64,000 bases of DNA from Ruminococcus sp. (GTDB taxonomy: Bacteria > Bacillota > Clostridia > Oscillospirales > Ruminococcaceae), in the NCBI GenBank assembly GCA_021199375.1, contig JAJQIB010000031.1:1-64000 (forward strand), read 5' to 3'. Under the pieces are notes generated by a model. The model saw nothing but the letters and a program-made list of their open reading frames with translations, ran no database searches and was not told the DNA's origin. Positions 10,344 through 19,041 of this stretch are shown one piece after another (position 1 is the stretch's first letter; each line of letters opens with the position of its first letter). Made by a program: the position numbers and the translations under genes.

Positions 10344-10699
10344 TTACCCTTTGCTTTTTTAAGAGCCGTCCTGTTCATATCGTAAATCAGTCGCTCAGTA
10401 AAAAAGCCCTCAATATCCTGCGTCTTTTTCTCCTCAATAGCTCCCCTTGCAGCAAAAACAATGTCGTACCCTATAGGAAACTGCGTTTCTCTTAGCCTGT
10501 ACGCCGCACGTATAATTCTCTTTGCCCTGTTTCTGCAGACCGCATTTCCAATTTTCTTCGAAACGCTGATTCCCACTCTGTTAAAAGCCTCATTATTCGG
10601 CAGGTAATAGGCTGTCAAAAATCCACACGAGCAATATCTGCCAGATCTAAAGCATCTTTTAAATGCCTTGTTATCCTTCAAAACCTCACTAAACAGCAT
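10340..10699 (-). CDS. rnpA: Ribonuclease P protein component
   Basis: A 119-residue basic protein that assists the RNase P RNA in 5' processing of tRNA. It has the canonical [13 protein letters not shown] motif and the [10 protein letters not shown] strand. Two closely spaced Cys (RYCSCGF) near residue 24 are unusual. It lies between rpmH and yidD as in nearly all Firmicutes. Confidence 0.96.
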   Translation of the reverse strand: MLFSEVLKDNKAFKRCFRSGRYCSCGFLTAYYLPNNEAFNRVGISVSKKIGNAVCRNRAKRIIRAAYRLRETQFPIGYDIVFAARGAIEEKKTQDIEGFFTERLIYDMNRTALKKAKGK

Positions 10700-10800
10700 A
10701 TACTACTACCCCAACGTAAAAATCTTCCATTACAAAGAGAAAGACCATATACCGAGGCCTCAATCTTTCCCCCGATATAAGGTCAAAAAGCGTACTAAAA

Positions 10801-10941
10801 TTAGTAAGAAAGTCTGGATCTTCCCTTAGCTCTTCTTCTCGCAAGAACCTTTCTTCCGTTCTTTGTAGACATTCTCTTCATAAATCCATGAACCTTTTTT
10901 CTCTTAAGCTTCTTAGGCTGATAAGTTCTCTTCATAGCCAT
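10801..10941 (-). CDS. rpmH: 50S ribosomal protein L34
   Basis: A 46-residue basic protein. It begins [20 protein letters not shown] and ends [18 protein letters not shown], the unmistakable L34 pattern. The start at 10941 follows GAGGAGG; a second in-frame Met two codons later is the start of the classical MKRTYQPK form. It is the first gene of the leftward oriC-proximal cluster, with about 100 bp of unremarkable sequence before rnpA. Confidence 0.97.
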   Translation of the reverse strand: MAMKRTYQPKKLKRKKVHGFMKRMSTKNGRKVLARRRAKGRSRLSY

Positions 10942-11040
10942 TATTAAATCCCTCCTCGATTTCTATTTCATAAACCCTTATATAATAGGATTATTTCACA
11001 ACGGATTGAACCCGCCTTTAGGCGGGGACATTATGCACTT

Positions 11041-11070
11041 ATTATACAATAAACCAAGCCCCCTTGTCAA
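11041..11070 (-). promoter_or_regulatory. Promoter of the rpmH cluster with GC hairpin at the 5' end
   Basis: On the minus strand TTGACA (11065-11070) and TATAAT (11041-11046) with an 18-bp spacer. The transcript would begin near 11034 and immediately form CCCGCC-TAAA-GGCGGG (11011-11026). The sequence from the -10 through CATAATGTCCCCGCCT is nearly identical to the region at 54200-54230 (see findings). Confidence 0.7.
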
Positions 11071-11288
11071 CCTCGTTAATAATTTTTTTACAATTATCAT
11101 CCAAAAAACACCCCATACTTTTGTAAAAAACGTAGAATTTTAAAACTTAATATTTTATGACCATACTATTTATAAATATAATCAAGCTAATCCTTTGTCT
11201 TTTATTTCATTGCTTTTACGAACAATTTACACCCCACCCCACAAAAAAGCAAGCTAATTTTTCAACATTTTTGTGCATGTTTGAGCAC
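11071..11288. other. AT-rich spacer upstream of dnaA, left part of oriC
   Basis: No gene is visible between the rpmH promoter and the dnaA promoter. The stretch is AT-rich and holds one TTTTCAACA at 11259-11267, a sequence that recurs downstream of dnaA and differs by one base from the relaxed DnaA-box pattern TTWTNCACA. The open frame 11157-11381 has no ribosome site or family features and is considered noise. Confidence 0.45.
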
Positions 11289-11328
11289 TTGAATTTTTTT
11301 TTATTATATGCTATAATAGATACGTATC
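11289..11328 (+). promoter_or_regulatory. Promoter of dnaA with palindrome at the start site
   Basis: TTGAAT (11289-11294) and TATAAT (11312-11317) with a 17-bp spacer; TG precedes the -10 (TGCTATAAT, extended -10). The perfect palindrome GATACGTATC (11319-11328) sits over the predicted start site and could be an operator. Confidence 0.65.
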
Positions 11329-11398
11329 GAAAAATTACAGTATTTAAAAAATTACCATATAATATTTCTGTAAAAAAATGAAGGGAAGGTTTATTTTA

Positions 11399-12733
11399 AT
11401 GGAGTCATTCAGCGACGTCTTTGACAGCGTTTTGAAATATCTGAGCGGTATGCCGTCTGTAAGCGAGGTAGGCTATAAAAGATGGCTTTCCACTCTTGAG
11501 CCATTTAAGCTCGAAAACAACACAGCATACCTCTTAACCGAAAGCGAATTTACCAAAAAGACAACTCTTGACATATATGAGTCAGTAATAAAAGAGGCAT
11601 TCGAAAGCGTTCTGGGCTTTCCGGTTGAGCTCAAGCTTCTCGTAAAAACCAAGGATGAAATTTCCGAAGACGAAGCCCCCGTTGCCTCATCTGTATCAAT
11701 CAAGCAGGACAAGCTCACCTTCGATAACTTCATCAAGGGAAAATCCAACGAGCTTGCCTATGCCTGCTGTACCGCAGTAGCCAATAATGCCGATGGCGAC
11801 AGCGATTCAAACAATATGTTTAACCCTCTGTTCATTTACGGAGATTCAGGACTAGGAAAAACCCACCTAATGAAGGCAATCGAGGCACAGGTTAAATCTC
11901 GTCACCCCGAGCTCAACCTTATCTACACCACAACCGAAAACTTCACCAACGAATTCGTTCAGGCTCTGTCAGACCGCAGCACAAACGAATTTCACAACAA
12001 ATATCGCACCGCCGACTACCTTCTCATTGACGACATCCAGTTTATAGTAAATAAAGACGCCGTACAGGAGGAATTTTTCCATACCTTTAACGATCTCTAT
12101 AACGCAGGTAAACAAATAGTCCTCACCTCCGATATAGCCCCGAGCAAAATCACAAAGCTAGAAAACCGCATACGCTCACGCTTTCTTCTAGGTATGCAGG
12201 TGGATATCCAGCCTCCCGACTTCGAAACCCGTATGGCAATCGTAAAATCCAAGGCTGAGCTTTTAGACCTTCAGATTTCCGATAATCTAGCTCGTCTAAT
12301 CGCCGAAAAGGTAAAAACCAACATCCGACAGCTTGAGGGCACGATGAATAAAATAAAGGCTCTCACCATCTACACCAACGAATCCCCCTCAATCTCTATG
12401 GCACAAAGAGTCATAAAGGAGATTATGATAGAAAACCAACCCGCCGAAATCACAAACGATCGCATAATATCCGAGGTAGCAACGGCATTTAACGTAACCC
12501 CCGATGACATACGCTCACAAAACCGTCATGCAAACATATCCCTAGCCCGTAAGGTAGCCATATACCTTATGAAGGAGCTAAAGGGCTTGACCTACATCCA
12601 AATTGGAAACGAGCTTAACAAAAACCACTCAACAATGACCATCCACTACCAGGAAATATCCAAGCTCCTAAAGACCAATTCAGATCTCAAGGAAACAGTA
12701 GATGACATAACAAAAAATCTTAAGGATAATTAA
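11399..12733 (+). CDS. dnaA: Chromosomal replication initiator DnaA
   Basis: A 444-residue AAA+ ATPase that binds DnaA boxes and melts oriC. The N-terminal domain I is about 1-85, followed by a short linker. Walker A GDSGLGKTH is near residue 146, Walker B LLIDDIQF near 210, and the sensor/arginine-finger region NRIRSRF near 260. The C-terminal domain IV has the DnaA signature RHANISLARKVAIYLMKE and the recognition helix NHSTMTIHY. The start at 11399 is preferred to the ATG at 11378 because AAGGGAAGG ends 10 bases upstream and the protein then begins MESFSDVF like its homologues. It heads the rightward arm. Confidence 0.97.
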   Translation: MESFSDVFDSVLKYLSGMPSVSEVGYKRWLSTLEPFKLENNTAYLLTESEFTKKTTLDIYESVIKEAFESVLGFPVELKLLVKTKDEISEDEAPVASSVSIKQDKLTFDNFIKGKSNELAYACCTAVANNADGDSDSNNMFNPLFIYGDSGLGKTHLMKAIEAQVKSRHPELNLIYTTTENFTNEFVQALSDRSTNEFHNKYRTADYLLIDDIQFIVNKDAVQEEFFHTFNDLYNAGKQIVLTSDIAPSKITKLENRIRSRFLLGMQVDIQPPDFETRMAIVKSKAELLDLQISDNLARLIAEKVKTNIRQLEGTMNKIKALTIYTNESPSISMAQRVIKEIMIENQPAEITNDRIISEVATAFNVTPDDIRSQNRHANISLARKVAIYLMKELKGLTYIQIGNELNKNHSTMTIHYQEISKLLKTNSDLKETVDDITKNLKDN

Positions 12734-13056
12734 CCTCATTTTTTTCAACATTTTTTCTAACATTCAACTCACATTTTTCAAACATTCCAACACACCTCCT
12801 CCTTTTCCAACACTCTCCCCACAATTCTCCCCAAAAAAAAGTTGAAACCCCCGCCCCTCCCTTCCTTTGTTTTTATAAGGATTTTCCCACCCTCCCCACC
12901 AACAATCCAACACTTTCAACACACACTAATAATACTAATATAAAAAAAGTTATGTTATCCTACAAATAAAACCCACATCCCAAAAAAAACAAATCGTTGA
13001 AATCCAATTTTTCAACACCACCTTAACCTAACCATTACCGAAAGGAGATTTTTCAA
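12734..13056. other. Right part of oriC, dnaA-dnaN intergenic region
   Basis: These 323 bases contain no gene. The plus strand is strikingly G-poor and rich in C/A/T. TTTTCAACA occurs at 12742-12750 and 13009-13017, near matches CTTTCAACA at 12913-12921 and TTTTCCAACA near 12803, and GTTGAAA in the opposite sense near 12840 and 12996. AT-rich triplet-like sequence CTAATAATACTAATAT (12926-12941) resembles a DnaA-trio/unwinding element. Position between dnaA and dnaN is the usual bacterial origin site. That the repeats are DnaA boxes is inference; no classical TTATCCACA is present. Confidence 0.7.
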
Positions 13057-14175
13057 TTGAAATTCATTTGTGAAAAAAACGCTTTATCCGAAGCTCTCAT
13101 AAACGTCTCAAAGGCAGTAGCCGATAAATCGACTCTCCCCTCCCTTGAGGGAGTAAAATTCTCACTCGAAAACGGCATGCTTGAGCTTACAGGCTATGAC
13201 CTTGAATTCGGAATCCGAACCTCAATCCCCGTAGACTCTGATGATAAGGGCTCCTTTATAGCCAACGCTCGAATTTTCTCCGAAATGGTAAGAAAAATGC
13301 CAAATAACAGCTTAACCATCGAGGTAAACGAAGGCTACCTTGTAACCCTCTCAAGCGGAGTCACCTTCTTTAACCTTAACGCCGTATCCGCCGAGGACTA
13401 CCCCGAGCTTCCAAAAAAGGACCCTCAAACCGAGATAAAAATATCTCAGCCGGTTCTAAAAAGCATGATAAATCAAACCAAGTTTGCCGCAGCCGTAACC
13501 GACATGAACCCCGTTTTAAAGGGCGAAAAGTTCATTATCGAAAATAACCTGCTAAAGCTTGTAGGACTTGACGGCTACCGCCTAGGAGTACGCTTTGAGC
13601 CGATATCCTTTAACGAAAACATTGAGTTTATAGTCCCCGCAAGGAATCTCGATGAAATAGCAAAGCTTTTATCCGATGATGAGGATAAAACCTGCTCAAT
13701 GTTTCTCTCAAAGAAGCATATAGTCTTTGAAATAAATAACTACATGATAAATTCCCGCCTGATGGAGGGTAAATTCCACGACTACCGAACCTCAATACCC
13801 GATGAGATAGTAAACGAAATTATAGTAGAAAAATCCAAGCTAATTGACACACTCGAAAGATGTCAGCTTTTAATAAACGATAAAAATCCAAGCCCCGTAA
13901 GATGCGTTTTTGGTGACGGCAAAATAAGCATTAAATGCACCACCTCATCTCTGGGCAAATTCGAGGATGAAATAGAAGCTCAAATGAACGGCATAACCGT
14001 CGAAATAGGCTTTAAGTGCCGCTACTTCCTAGAGCCCCTAAAGGTAATCCCCGATGAAAAAGTAAAGCTTACCCTCACAAACAGCATAAGACCAATGCAG
14101 ATTCTCCCCCTATCAGGAGATAAATATCTCTATCTGGTTTTACCCGTAAGACTTAACAGAGGAAGAAGCTACTAA
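13057..14175 (+). CDS. dnaN: DNA polymerase III beta sliding clamp
   Basis: A 372-residue protein of normal length with three repeated clamp domains. It begins MKFICEKNALSEALINVSKAV and ends with the conserved IRPMQILPLSGDKYLYLVLPVRL. It encircles DNA and tethers polymerase III. The start is TTG at 13057, 8 bases after AAAGGAGA. It lies directly downstream of oriC in the dnaA-dnaN-yaaA-recF order. Confidence 0.96.
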   Translation: MKFICEKNALSEALINVSKAVADKSTLPSLEGVKFSLENGMLELTGYDLEFGIRTSIPVDSDDKGSFIANARIFSEMVRKMPNNSLTIEVNEGYLVTLSSGVTFFNLNAVSAEDYPELPKKDPQTEIKISQPVLKSMINQTKFAAAVTDMNPVLKGEKFIIENNLLKLVGLDGYRLGVRFEPISFNENIEFIVPARNLDEIAKLLSDDEDKTCSMFLSKKHIVFEINNYMINSRLMEGKFHDYRTSIPDEIVNEIIVEKSKLIDTLERCQLLINDKNPSPVRCVFGDGKISIKCTTSSLGKFEDEIEAQMNGITVEIGFKCRYFLEPLKVIPDEKVKLTLTNSIRPMQILPLSGDKYLYLVLPVRLNRGRSY

Positions 14176-14192
14176 GTAGGTGAGAGTATTTT

Positions 14193-14420
14193 ATGAAAAC
14201 TGAGGTAATATCAATCTCCACCCCCTTCATAAAGCTTGATTCGCTGCTAAAGTACGCAGGCATCACCGAAACGGGAGGAAACGCAAAGGAGATTATCCTC
14301 GAAGGAAGAATAAACGTAAACGGCGAGGCTTGCTTAATTAAGGGAAAAAAGATAAGACCCGGTGATGAGGTACAAATCCCCGAAATTTCTCTTATCTTAA
14401 AAATAGCGTCAAAAGAATAA
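14193..14420 (+). CDS. yaaA: S4-domain RNA-binding protein YaaA
   Basis: A 75-residue protein made of a single S4-type fold: FIKLDSLLKYAGI, then EGRINVNGEACLIKGKKIRPGD. The family sits between dnaN and recF in many Firmicutes and is linked to ribosome assembly; the precise role is not firmly known. Confidence 0.93.
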   Translation: MKTEVISISTPFIKLDSLLKYAGITETGGNAKEIILEGRINVNGEACLIKGKKIRPGDEVQIPEISLILKIASKE

Positions 14421-14428
14421 AAAGATTT

Positions 14429-15553
14429 ATGATTATAAAAAACTTTAATGCAGATGGGTACAGAAATTTAAGTGAAGTAAAATTAGACCTTCATCCCCGT
14501 CTAAACGTCCTTTGCGGAAAAAATGCACAGGGAAAGACCAACATCCTAGAGGCAATCTGGATATTAAGCGGACAGCGCAGCTTCAGGGCTGCTAAGGATA
14601 AGGAGCTTATAAATATAAACGGCGATGGCTTTACCCTTTCCCTAACCTTTAACGACCAAAGGCGAGATCTAATCATAGATTATTCTCTTTTAAAAAGCGA
14701 CATAAAAAACAAGCGCATAAAGCTAAACGGCGTCCCGCTAAAGACCCCCTCCGAGCTTTTCGGTAATCTAGGCTGTGTGGTATTCACCCCCGAGGATCTC
14801 GAGCTTTCAAAGGGCTCACCCGAAAACAGAAGAAGCTTTATCGATACAAGCGTATCCCAAATAAAAAAATCCTATCGTGCGGTAACGGATAAATATAAGC
14901 GCATACTTGAGCAGCGTAATCTTCAGCTAAAGCAAATAGCATCATCAAGAGCCGACTCATCCATGCTTGATATCTGGGATCCTCAGCTTGCCCAAATGGG
15001 AGCCTATATGACAGTACTAAGATATAACTACTGCAAAAAGCTTCAGCTTACCGCCTCCTCTCTCTATGAGGAGATCTCAATGAAAAATGAGCATCTAAAT
15101 ATAAAATATCATTCCACCGTTTTTGATTCACTCGATGGAAGAAACGACTACAAAAACGACCTAGCGATCGAATACCTCGATAAGCTAAGGCAAAATCGTG
15201 ATGAGGACATAAAAGCGGGCTTCACCCTAAAGGGAGCTCATCGTGATGATGTAAGATGCTATATAAACGACATGTACGCTAAGGACTACGCCTCCCAGGG
15301 ACAGCACCGCTCAATAGCGCTCATATTAAAGCTAGCACAGGCATACATCCTAACCGATGAAACCAAAGACCCACCCTGTATACTCCTAGATGACGTATTA
15401 AGCGAGCTTGATAAAGCGCGTCAGAGCTTTGTCATGAAAAAAATAAAGGGTATGCAGGTAATAATAACCTGCTGTGACGAGCAGCTAATAAAATCAAGCA
15501 CAACCGACAGCAAGCTTTTTTATATAGAAAATGGCAGAGTAAAGGAGAAATAA
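14429..15553 (+). CDS. recF: DNA repair/replication protein RecF
   Basis: A 374-residue SMC-like ATPase that helps load RecA at gaps through RecFOR. Walker A is GKNAQGKTN near residue 35; the signature region SKGSPENRRSFID is near 130; Walker B ILLDDVLSELD is near residue 325. It begins 8 bases after yaaA and ends 2 bases before the next start, so it is part of the same transcript. Confidence 0.95.
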   Translation: MIIKNFNADGYRNLSEVKLDLHPRLNVLCGKNAQGKTNILEAIWILSGQRSFRAAKDKELININGDGFTLSLTFNDQRRDLIIDYSLLKSDIKNKRIKLNGVPLKTPSELFGNLGCVVFTPEDLELSKGSPENRRSFIDTSVSQIKKSYRAVTDKYKRILEQRNLQLKQIASSRADSSMLDIWDPQLAQMGAYMTVLRYNYCKKLQLTASSLYEEISMKNEHLNIKYHSTVFDSLDGRNDYKNDLAIEYLDKLRQNRDEDIKAGFTLKGAHRDDVRCYINDMYAKDYASQGQHRSIALILKLAQAYILTDETKDPPCILLDDVLSELDKARQSFVMKKIKGMQVIITCCDEQLIKSSTTDSKLFYIENGRVKEK

Positions 15554-15555
15554 GG

Positions 15556-15822
15556 GTGTACATCCACGTAGGAAACGATCACGTAATCAAATCACAGGAT
15601 TTAATCGGTATTTTTGATATTGAGGCTACAAGCACCTCAAGCGACACAAGAAGATTTCTGTCTGAGTGCGCGAAGAGAAAAAACGACGTAAGCTGCACCG
15701 ATAATTTTCCAAGAAGCTTCGTTGTAACCTTCGAAAAGAAGGATTTAGACGAAAAGGTGTATATAAGCCGCCTCTCACCAAGCACACTGAAAGGAAGATG
15801 TAAAAGTGGCAATACCATTTGA
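15556..15822 (+). CDS. remB: RemB/YaaB-like extracellular matrix regulator (DUF370)
   Basis: An 88-residue protein starting at GTG 15556 with GGAGAAA upstream. MYIHVGNDHVIKSQDLIGIFDIE is a clear match to the short DUF370/RemB family that follows recF in Bacillus and Clostridia; RemA/B proteins act on biofilm-matrix genes in Bacillus. The C-terminal 10 residues overlap the start of the next gene by 17 bases. Confidence 0.9.
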   Translation: MYIHVGNDHVIKSQDLIGIFDIEATSTSSDTRRFLSECAKRKNDVSCTDNFPRSFVVTFEKKDLDEKVYISRLSPSTLKGRCKSGNTI

Positions 15823-16420
15823 ATATTCAAGATTTACCATAGTGGCGGGAACAGACGGAGTAGGAAAAAGCAGCTTCATAGGAGCTCTTATCCCTCACTA
15901 TATACATCGAAGGCTCATCATAACCGAGGATGATAATAAGGATGAGGCTGAGGAAAGAACAAACACATATTTAAAAAGACATGTATCCTTTTGCCGTGAG
16001 CTAAATATATCAAAAAAAGAGGATAGAGAGCTAATAAAATCAGTGTCAAGGTATGGCTATACCGTTGAGCTAAACTATATAGCTCTTAACAGCGCAGATG
16101 AATGTGTAGAGCGCATAAAGAAACGAGCAGAAAGGGGAGGACGCAACGTCCTCGCACCGCTTGTAAGAATGAGACACAAAAGCTGTAATAAAGACCTGCT
16201 TAAGGTACTGCCCTATTGCACAGAAGCATACCTGTATGATAACGAAAATGGCTTTGTCCAGGTAGGAGAGTACAAATACGATGTTTTAAAAAAGCGAACC
16301 GATAAGCCCATTGAATGGCTCGATGATCTTCATAGGAGATATAAAAGCAGAATGTATATCCAGCAGGTTAAGTTCAAGAGAAAATTTGATATCATAGATA
16401 ATCTGAAGGATTCAGACTAA
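15806..16420 (+). CDS. Zeta-toxin-like P-loop kinase, divergent copy
   Basis: A 204-residue protein starting at GTG 15806, overlapping remB. Walker A is GTDGVGKSS (about residues 15-23). Over its length it aligns with the following gene: IALNSADECVERIKKRAERG against VGVGSVDESIERIKNRVKKG, VLPYCTEAYLYDNENGFVQV against ILPYCNEATLFDNENGFIEV, and a WLD motif near the C-terminus. The Asp-containing IDTDK segment is replaced by ITEDDNKDEAEER, and the QETT catalytic-type segment by RHVSFCRELN. Loss of both suggests altered or lost activity. No small epsilon-type antitoxin is adjacent. The function is inferred only as far as a nucleotide-binding kinase fold. Confidence 0.7.
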   Translation: MAIPFEYSRFTIVAGTDGVGKSSFIGALIPHYIHRRLIITEDDNKDEAEERTNTYLKRHVSFCRELNISKKEDRELIKSVSRYGYTVELNYIALNSADECVERIKKRAERGGRNVLAPLVRMRHKSCNKDLLKVLPYCTEAYLYDNENGFVQVGEYKYDVLKKRTDKPIEWLDDLHRRYKSRMYIQQVKFKRKFDIIDNLKDSD

Positions 16421-16432
16421 AGGGTGTAAAAA

Positions 16433-16999
16433 TTGAAAAAATATACAATAGTTGCAGGAGTAAACGGAGTAGGAAAAAGCAGTCTAATAGGCGTCCTTTC
16501 CTCAAATTCCTCCGACATAGGAATAATTATAGATACAGATAAAATAATCAAGGACTTTAATGGAGATAAAATAAAAGGAGCAAAGGCATCAGCTGAAAAA
16601 ATAGATGATTGTCTAAAAAAAGGCATAAGCTTTACTCAAGAAACCACTCTTTCCGGAGTCCGCACAATAAAGACAATAAAAAGAGCAATTGAGCTTGATT
16701 ACGAAATTTTGCTCTATTACGTAGGTGTAGGCTCTGTAGATGAAAGCATCGAAAGAATAAAAAACCGAGTAAAAAAGGGTGGTCACGATATTCCTAATGA
16801 GGACGTAAAAAGAAGATATGAAAAGCGTTTTGAGGATTTAATAAAAATACTCCCCTACTGTAATGAAGCAACCCTTTTTGATAATGAAAATGGATTTATA
16901 GAGGTAGCCGAATACAAAAACGGCAAAATAATTAAAAAAACCGATTCATCAATTGTCTGGTTAGATGAGCTAATAGAAAAATACAAAAGTACGAAATAA
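16433..16999 (+). CDS. Zeta-toxin family P-loop kinase
   Basis: A 188-residue protein starting at TTG 16433 behind AGGGTG. It shows the zeta/PezT-like core: Walker A GVNGVGKSS, IDTDKI with the acceptor-binding Asp, FTQETTLSG, ERIKNRVKKGGHDIP with a conserved Arg, and YEKRFEDLIKILP. Zeta toxins phosphorylate UDP-N-acetylglucosamine and block cell-wall synthesis, but orphan zeta-like proteins with this AGVNGVGKSSL start are widespread in Clostridia without an antitoxin, and their role is not established. It is a tandem duplicate of the preceding gene, inserted between remB and gyrB in the replication operon. Confidence 0.8.
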   Translation: MKKYTIVAGVNGVGKSSLIGVLSSNSSDIGIIIDTDKIIKDFNGDKIKGAKASAEKIDDCLKKGISFTQETTLSGVRTIKTIKRAIELDYEILLYYVGVGSVDESIERIKNRVKKGGHDIPNEDVKRRYEKRFEDLIKILPYCNEATLFDNENGFIEVAEYKNGKIIKKTDSSIVWLDELIEKYKSTK

Positions 17000-17028
17000 G
17001 CATTTTAAGCTTTGGAGGAAATTAAACA

Positions 17029-19023
17029 ATGTATGAAGAAACCGAAATGAAGGATTTAATTGAACAGGAAGAAAAGGAAGCAATTGAAATCTCAAAGGTA
17101 GATGAAAGCAATAATTACGATGAAAATCAGATTCAAGTGCTTGAGGGACTTGAAGCCGTAAGAAAGCGCCCCGGAATGTATATAGGCTCAACGGGACCAA
17201 GAGGACTTCATCACCTTGTGTATGAAATTGTAGATAACGCAATAGACGAGGCTCTTGCAGGCTACTGCACCGAGATAAACGTTGAAATCCTTCCTGATAA
17301 CGTTATCCGTGTCACAGATAACGGAAGAGGAATCCCCACAGGTATTCACCCAAAGGAAAAGATTTCAGCCGCAACGGTAGTATTCACCGTGCTTCACGCA
17401 GGAGGAAAATTCGGCGGAGGCGGATATAAGGTAGCAGGAGGACTTCACGGAGTAGGAGCATCAGTTGTAAACGCCCTCAGCGAATGGCTTGAGCTAAGGG
17501 TATACGATGGCGAAAGCGTCCATTTTCAGCGCTTCGAAAGAGGAAATTACACCGAGCCTATAAAGATAATAGGTAAAACGGATAAAACCGGCACCGAAAT
17601 ATCCTTTAAGGCTGATAGCGAAATCTTTACAGAATCAACCGAATACGACTATGAAACTCTTCTTCGCCGCCTAAGAGAGCAGGCATTTTTAAACGCAGGA
17701 CTAAAAATCATCTTCACAGATAAGCGTGATGAGGAAAATATCCTCACTGAAACCCTTCATTATGAGGGAGGCATAAGAGAGTTTGTAGATTTTCTCCACA
17801 AGTCAAAATCCGCAGACCCCATCTTCCCCGATATAATCCATATCCAGGGAATAAACGGAGATACCTTTGCCGAGGTAGCGCTTCAGTATAATACAGGCTA
17901 CACCGACTTTATTCTTTCCTTTGCCAATAATATCCACACCCCAGACGGAGGAGCCCACGAAACAGGCTTCAAAAATGCACTGACAAAGGCAATAAACGAA
18001 TACGGCAAAAAGTTTAATCTCCTAAAGGACGGCGATAAGCTCATGGGCGATGACGTTCGTGAGGGACTCACCGCTATTATAAGCGTTAAGCTGACTAACT
18101 GCGAGTTTGAGGGACAAACCAAGGGCAGACTAGGAAATCCCGAGGTTAAGCCCTTTGTCGAGCGTATAGTATATGATAAGCTTTTAGATTACCTTGAGGA
18201 AAATCCCCAGGTAGCAAAATCCATCTTCGAAAAGGCTCAGCAGGCTCAGCGTGCAAGAGAGGCAGCCAAGAATGCAAGAGATTTAGCTCGTAAGCGTAAA
18301 TCCGCACTCGAATCCTCCTCCCTTCCCGGTAAGCTTGCCGACTGCAGCGACCGCAATACCGAGTACACCGAGATCTACATCGTCGAGGGAGACTCCGCAG
18401 GCGGATCTGCTAAGGAGGGCAGAAACCGTAAATTTCAAGCCATCCTCCCTCTTTGGGGAAAGATGCTTAATGTCGAAAAGGCTCGAATCGATAAGGTATA
18501 CGGCAATGAAAAGCTCATGCCTGTAGTAACCGCGCTAGGCACCTCAATCGGCGAGGACTTTGATATAACCAAGCTGCGCTACGGCAAGGTAATAATAATG
18601 GCGGATGCCGATGTTGACGGATCTCACATCCGTACCCTTTTGCTGACCTTCTTCTACCGCTATATGCGTCCTCTTATTGAGGAGGGACACGTCTACTGCG
18701 CACAGCCTCCGCTGTTTAAGGTATGGCGCGGCAAGCAGGTAAGATACGCCTTCTCCGACGAGGAGCGTGATAAATACGTAGCCGAGCTTGAGTCAGCAAA
18801 CTCAAAGGTAGATATCCAAAGATACAAGGGCTTAGGTGAGATGAACCCCCTGCAGCTGTGGGAAACCACCCTTGACCCCGAAAGACGAACAATGATAAAA
18901 ATATCGGTAGAGGACGCCCAAAAGGCGGACGAGGCATTCACCATCCTAATGGGAGATAAGGTTGAGCCAAGACGTGAGTTTATAGAATCAAACGCTCAGT
19001 ACGCTACCGATCTTGACCTGTAA
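17029..19023 (+). CDS. gyrB: DNA gyrase subunit B
   Basis: A 664-residue ATPase subunit of gyrase. After an acidic N-terminal extension of about 30 residues comes [19 protein letters not shown], the GHKL ATPase region ([27 protein letters not shown]) and the Toprim domain with [17 protein letters not shown] and [16 protein letters not shown], which hold the metal-binding acidic residues. The usual PL(R/K)GKILN segment reads PLWGKMLN. With GyrA it introduces negative supercoils. A GGAGG site precedes the ATG. Confidence 0.97.
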   Translation: MYEETEMKDLIEQEEKEAIEISKVDESNNYDENQIQVLEGLEAVRKRPGMYIGSTGPRGLHHLVYEIVDNAIDEALAGYCTEINVEILPDNVIRVTDNGRGIPTGIHPKEKISAATVVFTVLHAGGKFGGGGYKVAGGLHGVGASVVNALSEWLELRVYDGESVHFQRFERGNYTEPIKIIGKTDKTGTEISFKADSEIFTESTEYDYETLLRRLREQAFLNAGLKIIFTDKRDEENILTETLHYEGGIREFVDFLHKSKSADPIFPDIIHIQGINGDTFAEVALQYNTGYTDFILSFANNIHTPDGGAHETGFKNALTKAINEYGKKFNLLKDGDKLMGDDVREGLTAIISVKLTNCEFEGQTKGRLGNPEVKPFVERIVYDKLLDYLEENPQVAKSIFEKAQQAQRAREAAKNARDLARKRKSALESSSLPGKLADCSDRNTEYTEIYIVEGDSAGGSAKEGRNRKFQAILPLWGKMLNVEKARIDKVYGNEKLMPVVTALGTSIGEDFDITKLRYGKVIIMADADVDGSHIRTLLLTFFYRYMRPLIEEGHVYCAQPPLFKVWRGKQVRYAFSDEERDKYVAELESANSKVDIQRYKGLGEMNPLQLWETTLDPERRTMIKISVEDAQKADEAFTILMGDKVEPRREFIESNAQYATDLDL

Positions 19024-19041
19024 TATTACGAGGAATATGCT

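Noticed and set aside
11157-11381. 74-residue ORF upstream of dnaA
   Set aside because: It covers the dnaA promoter and has no ribosome site.
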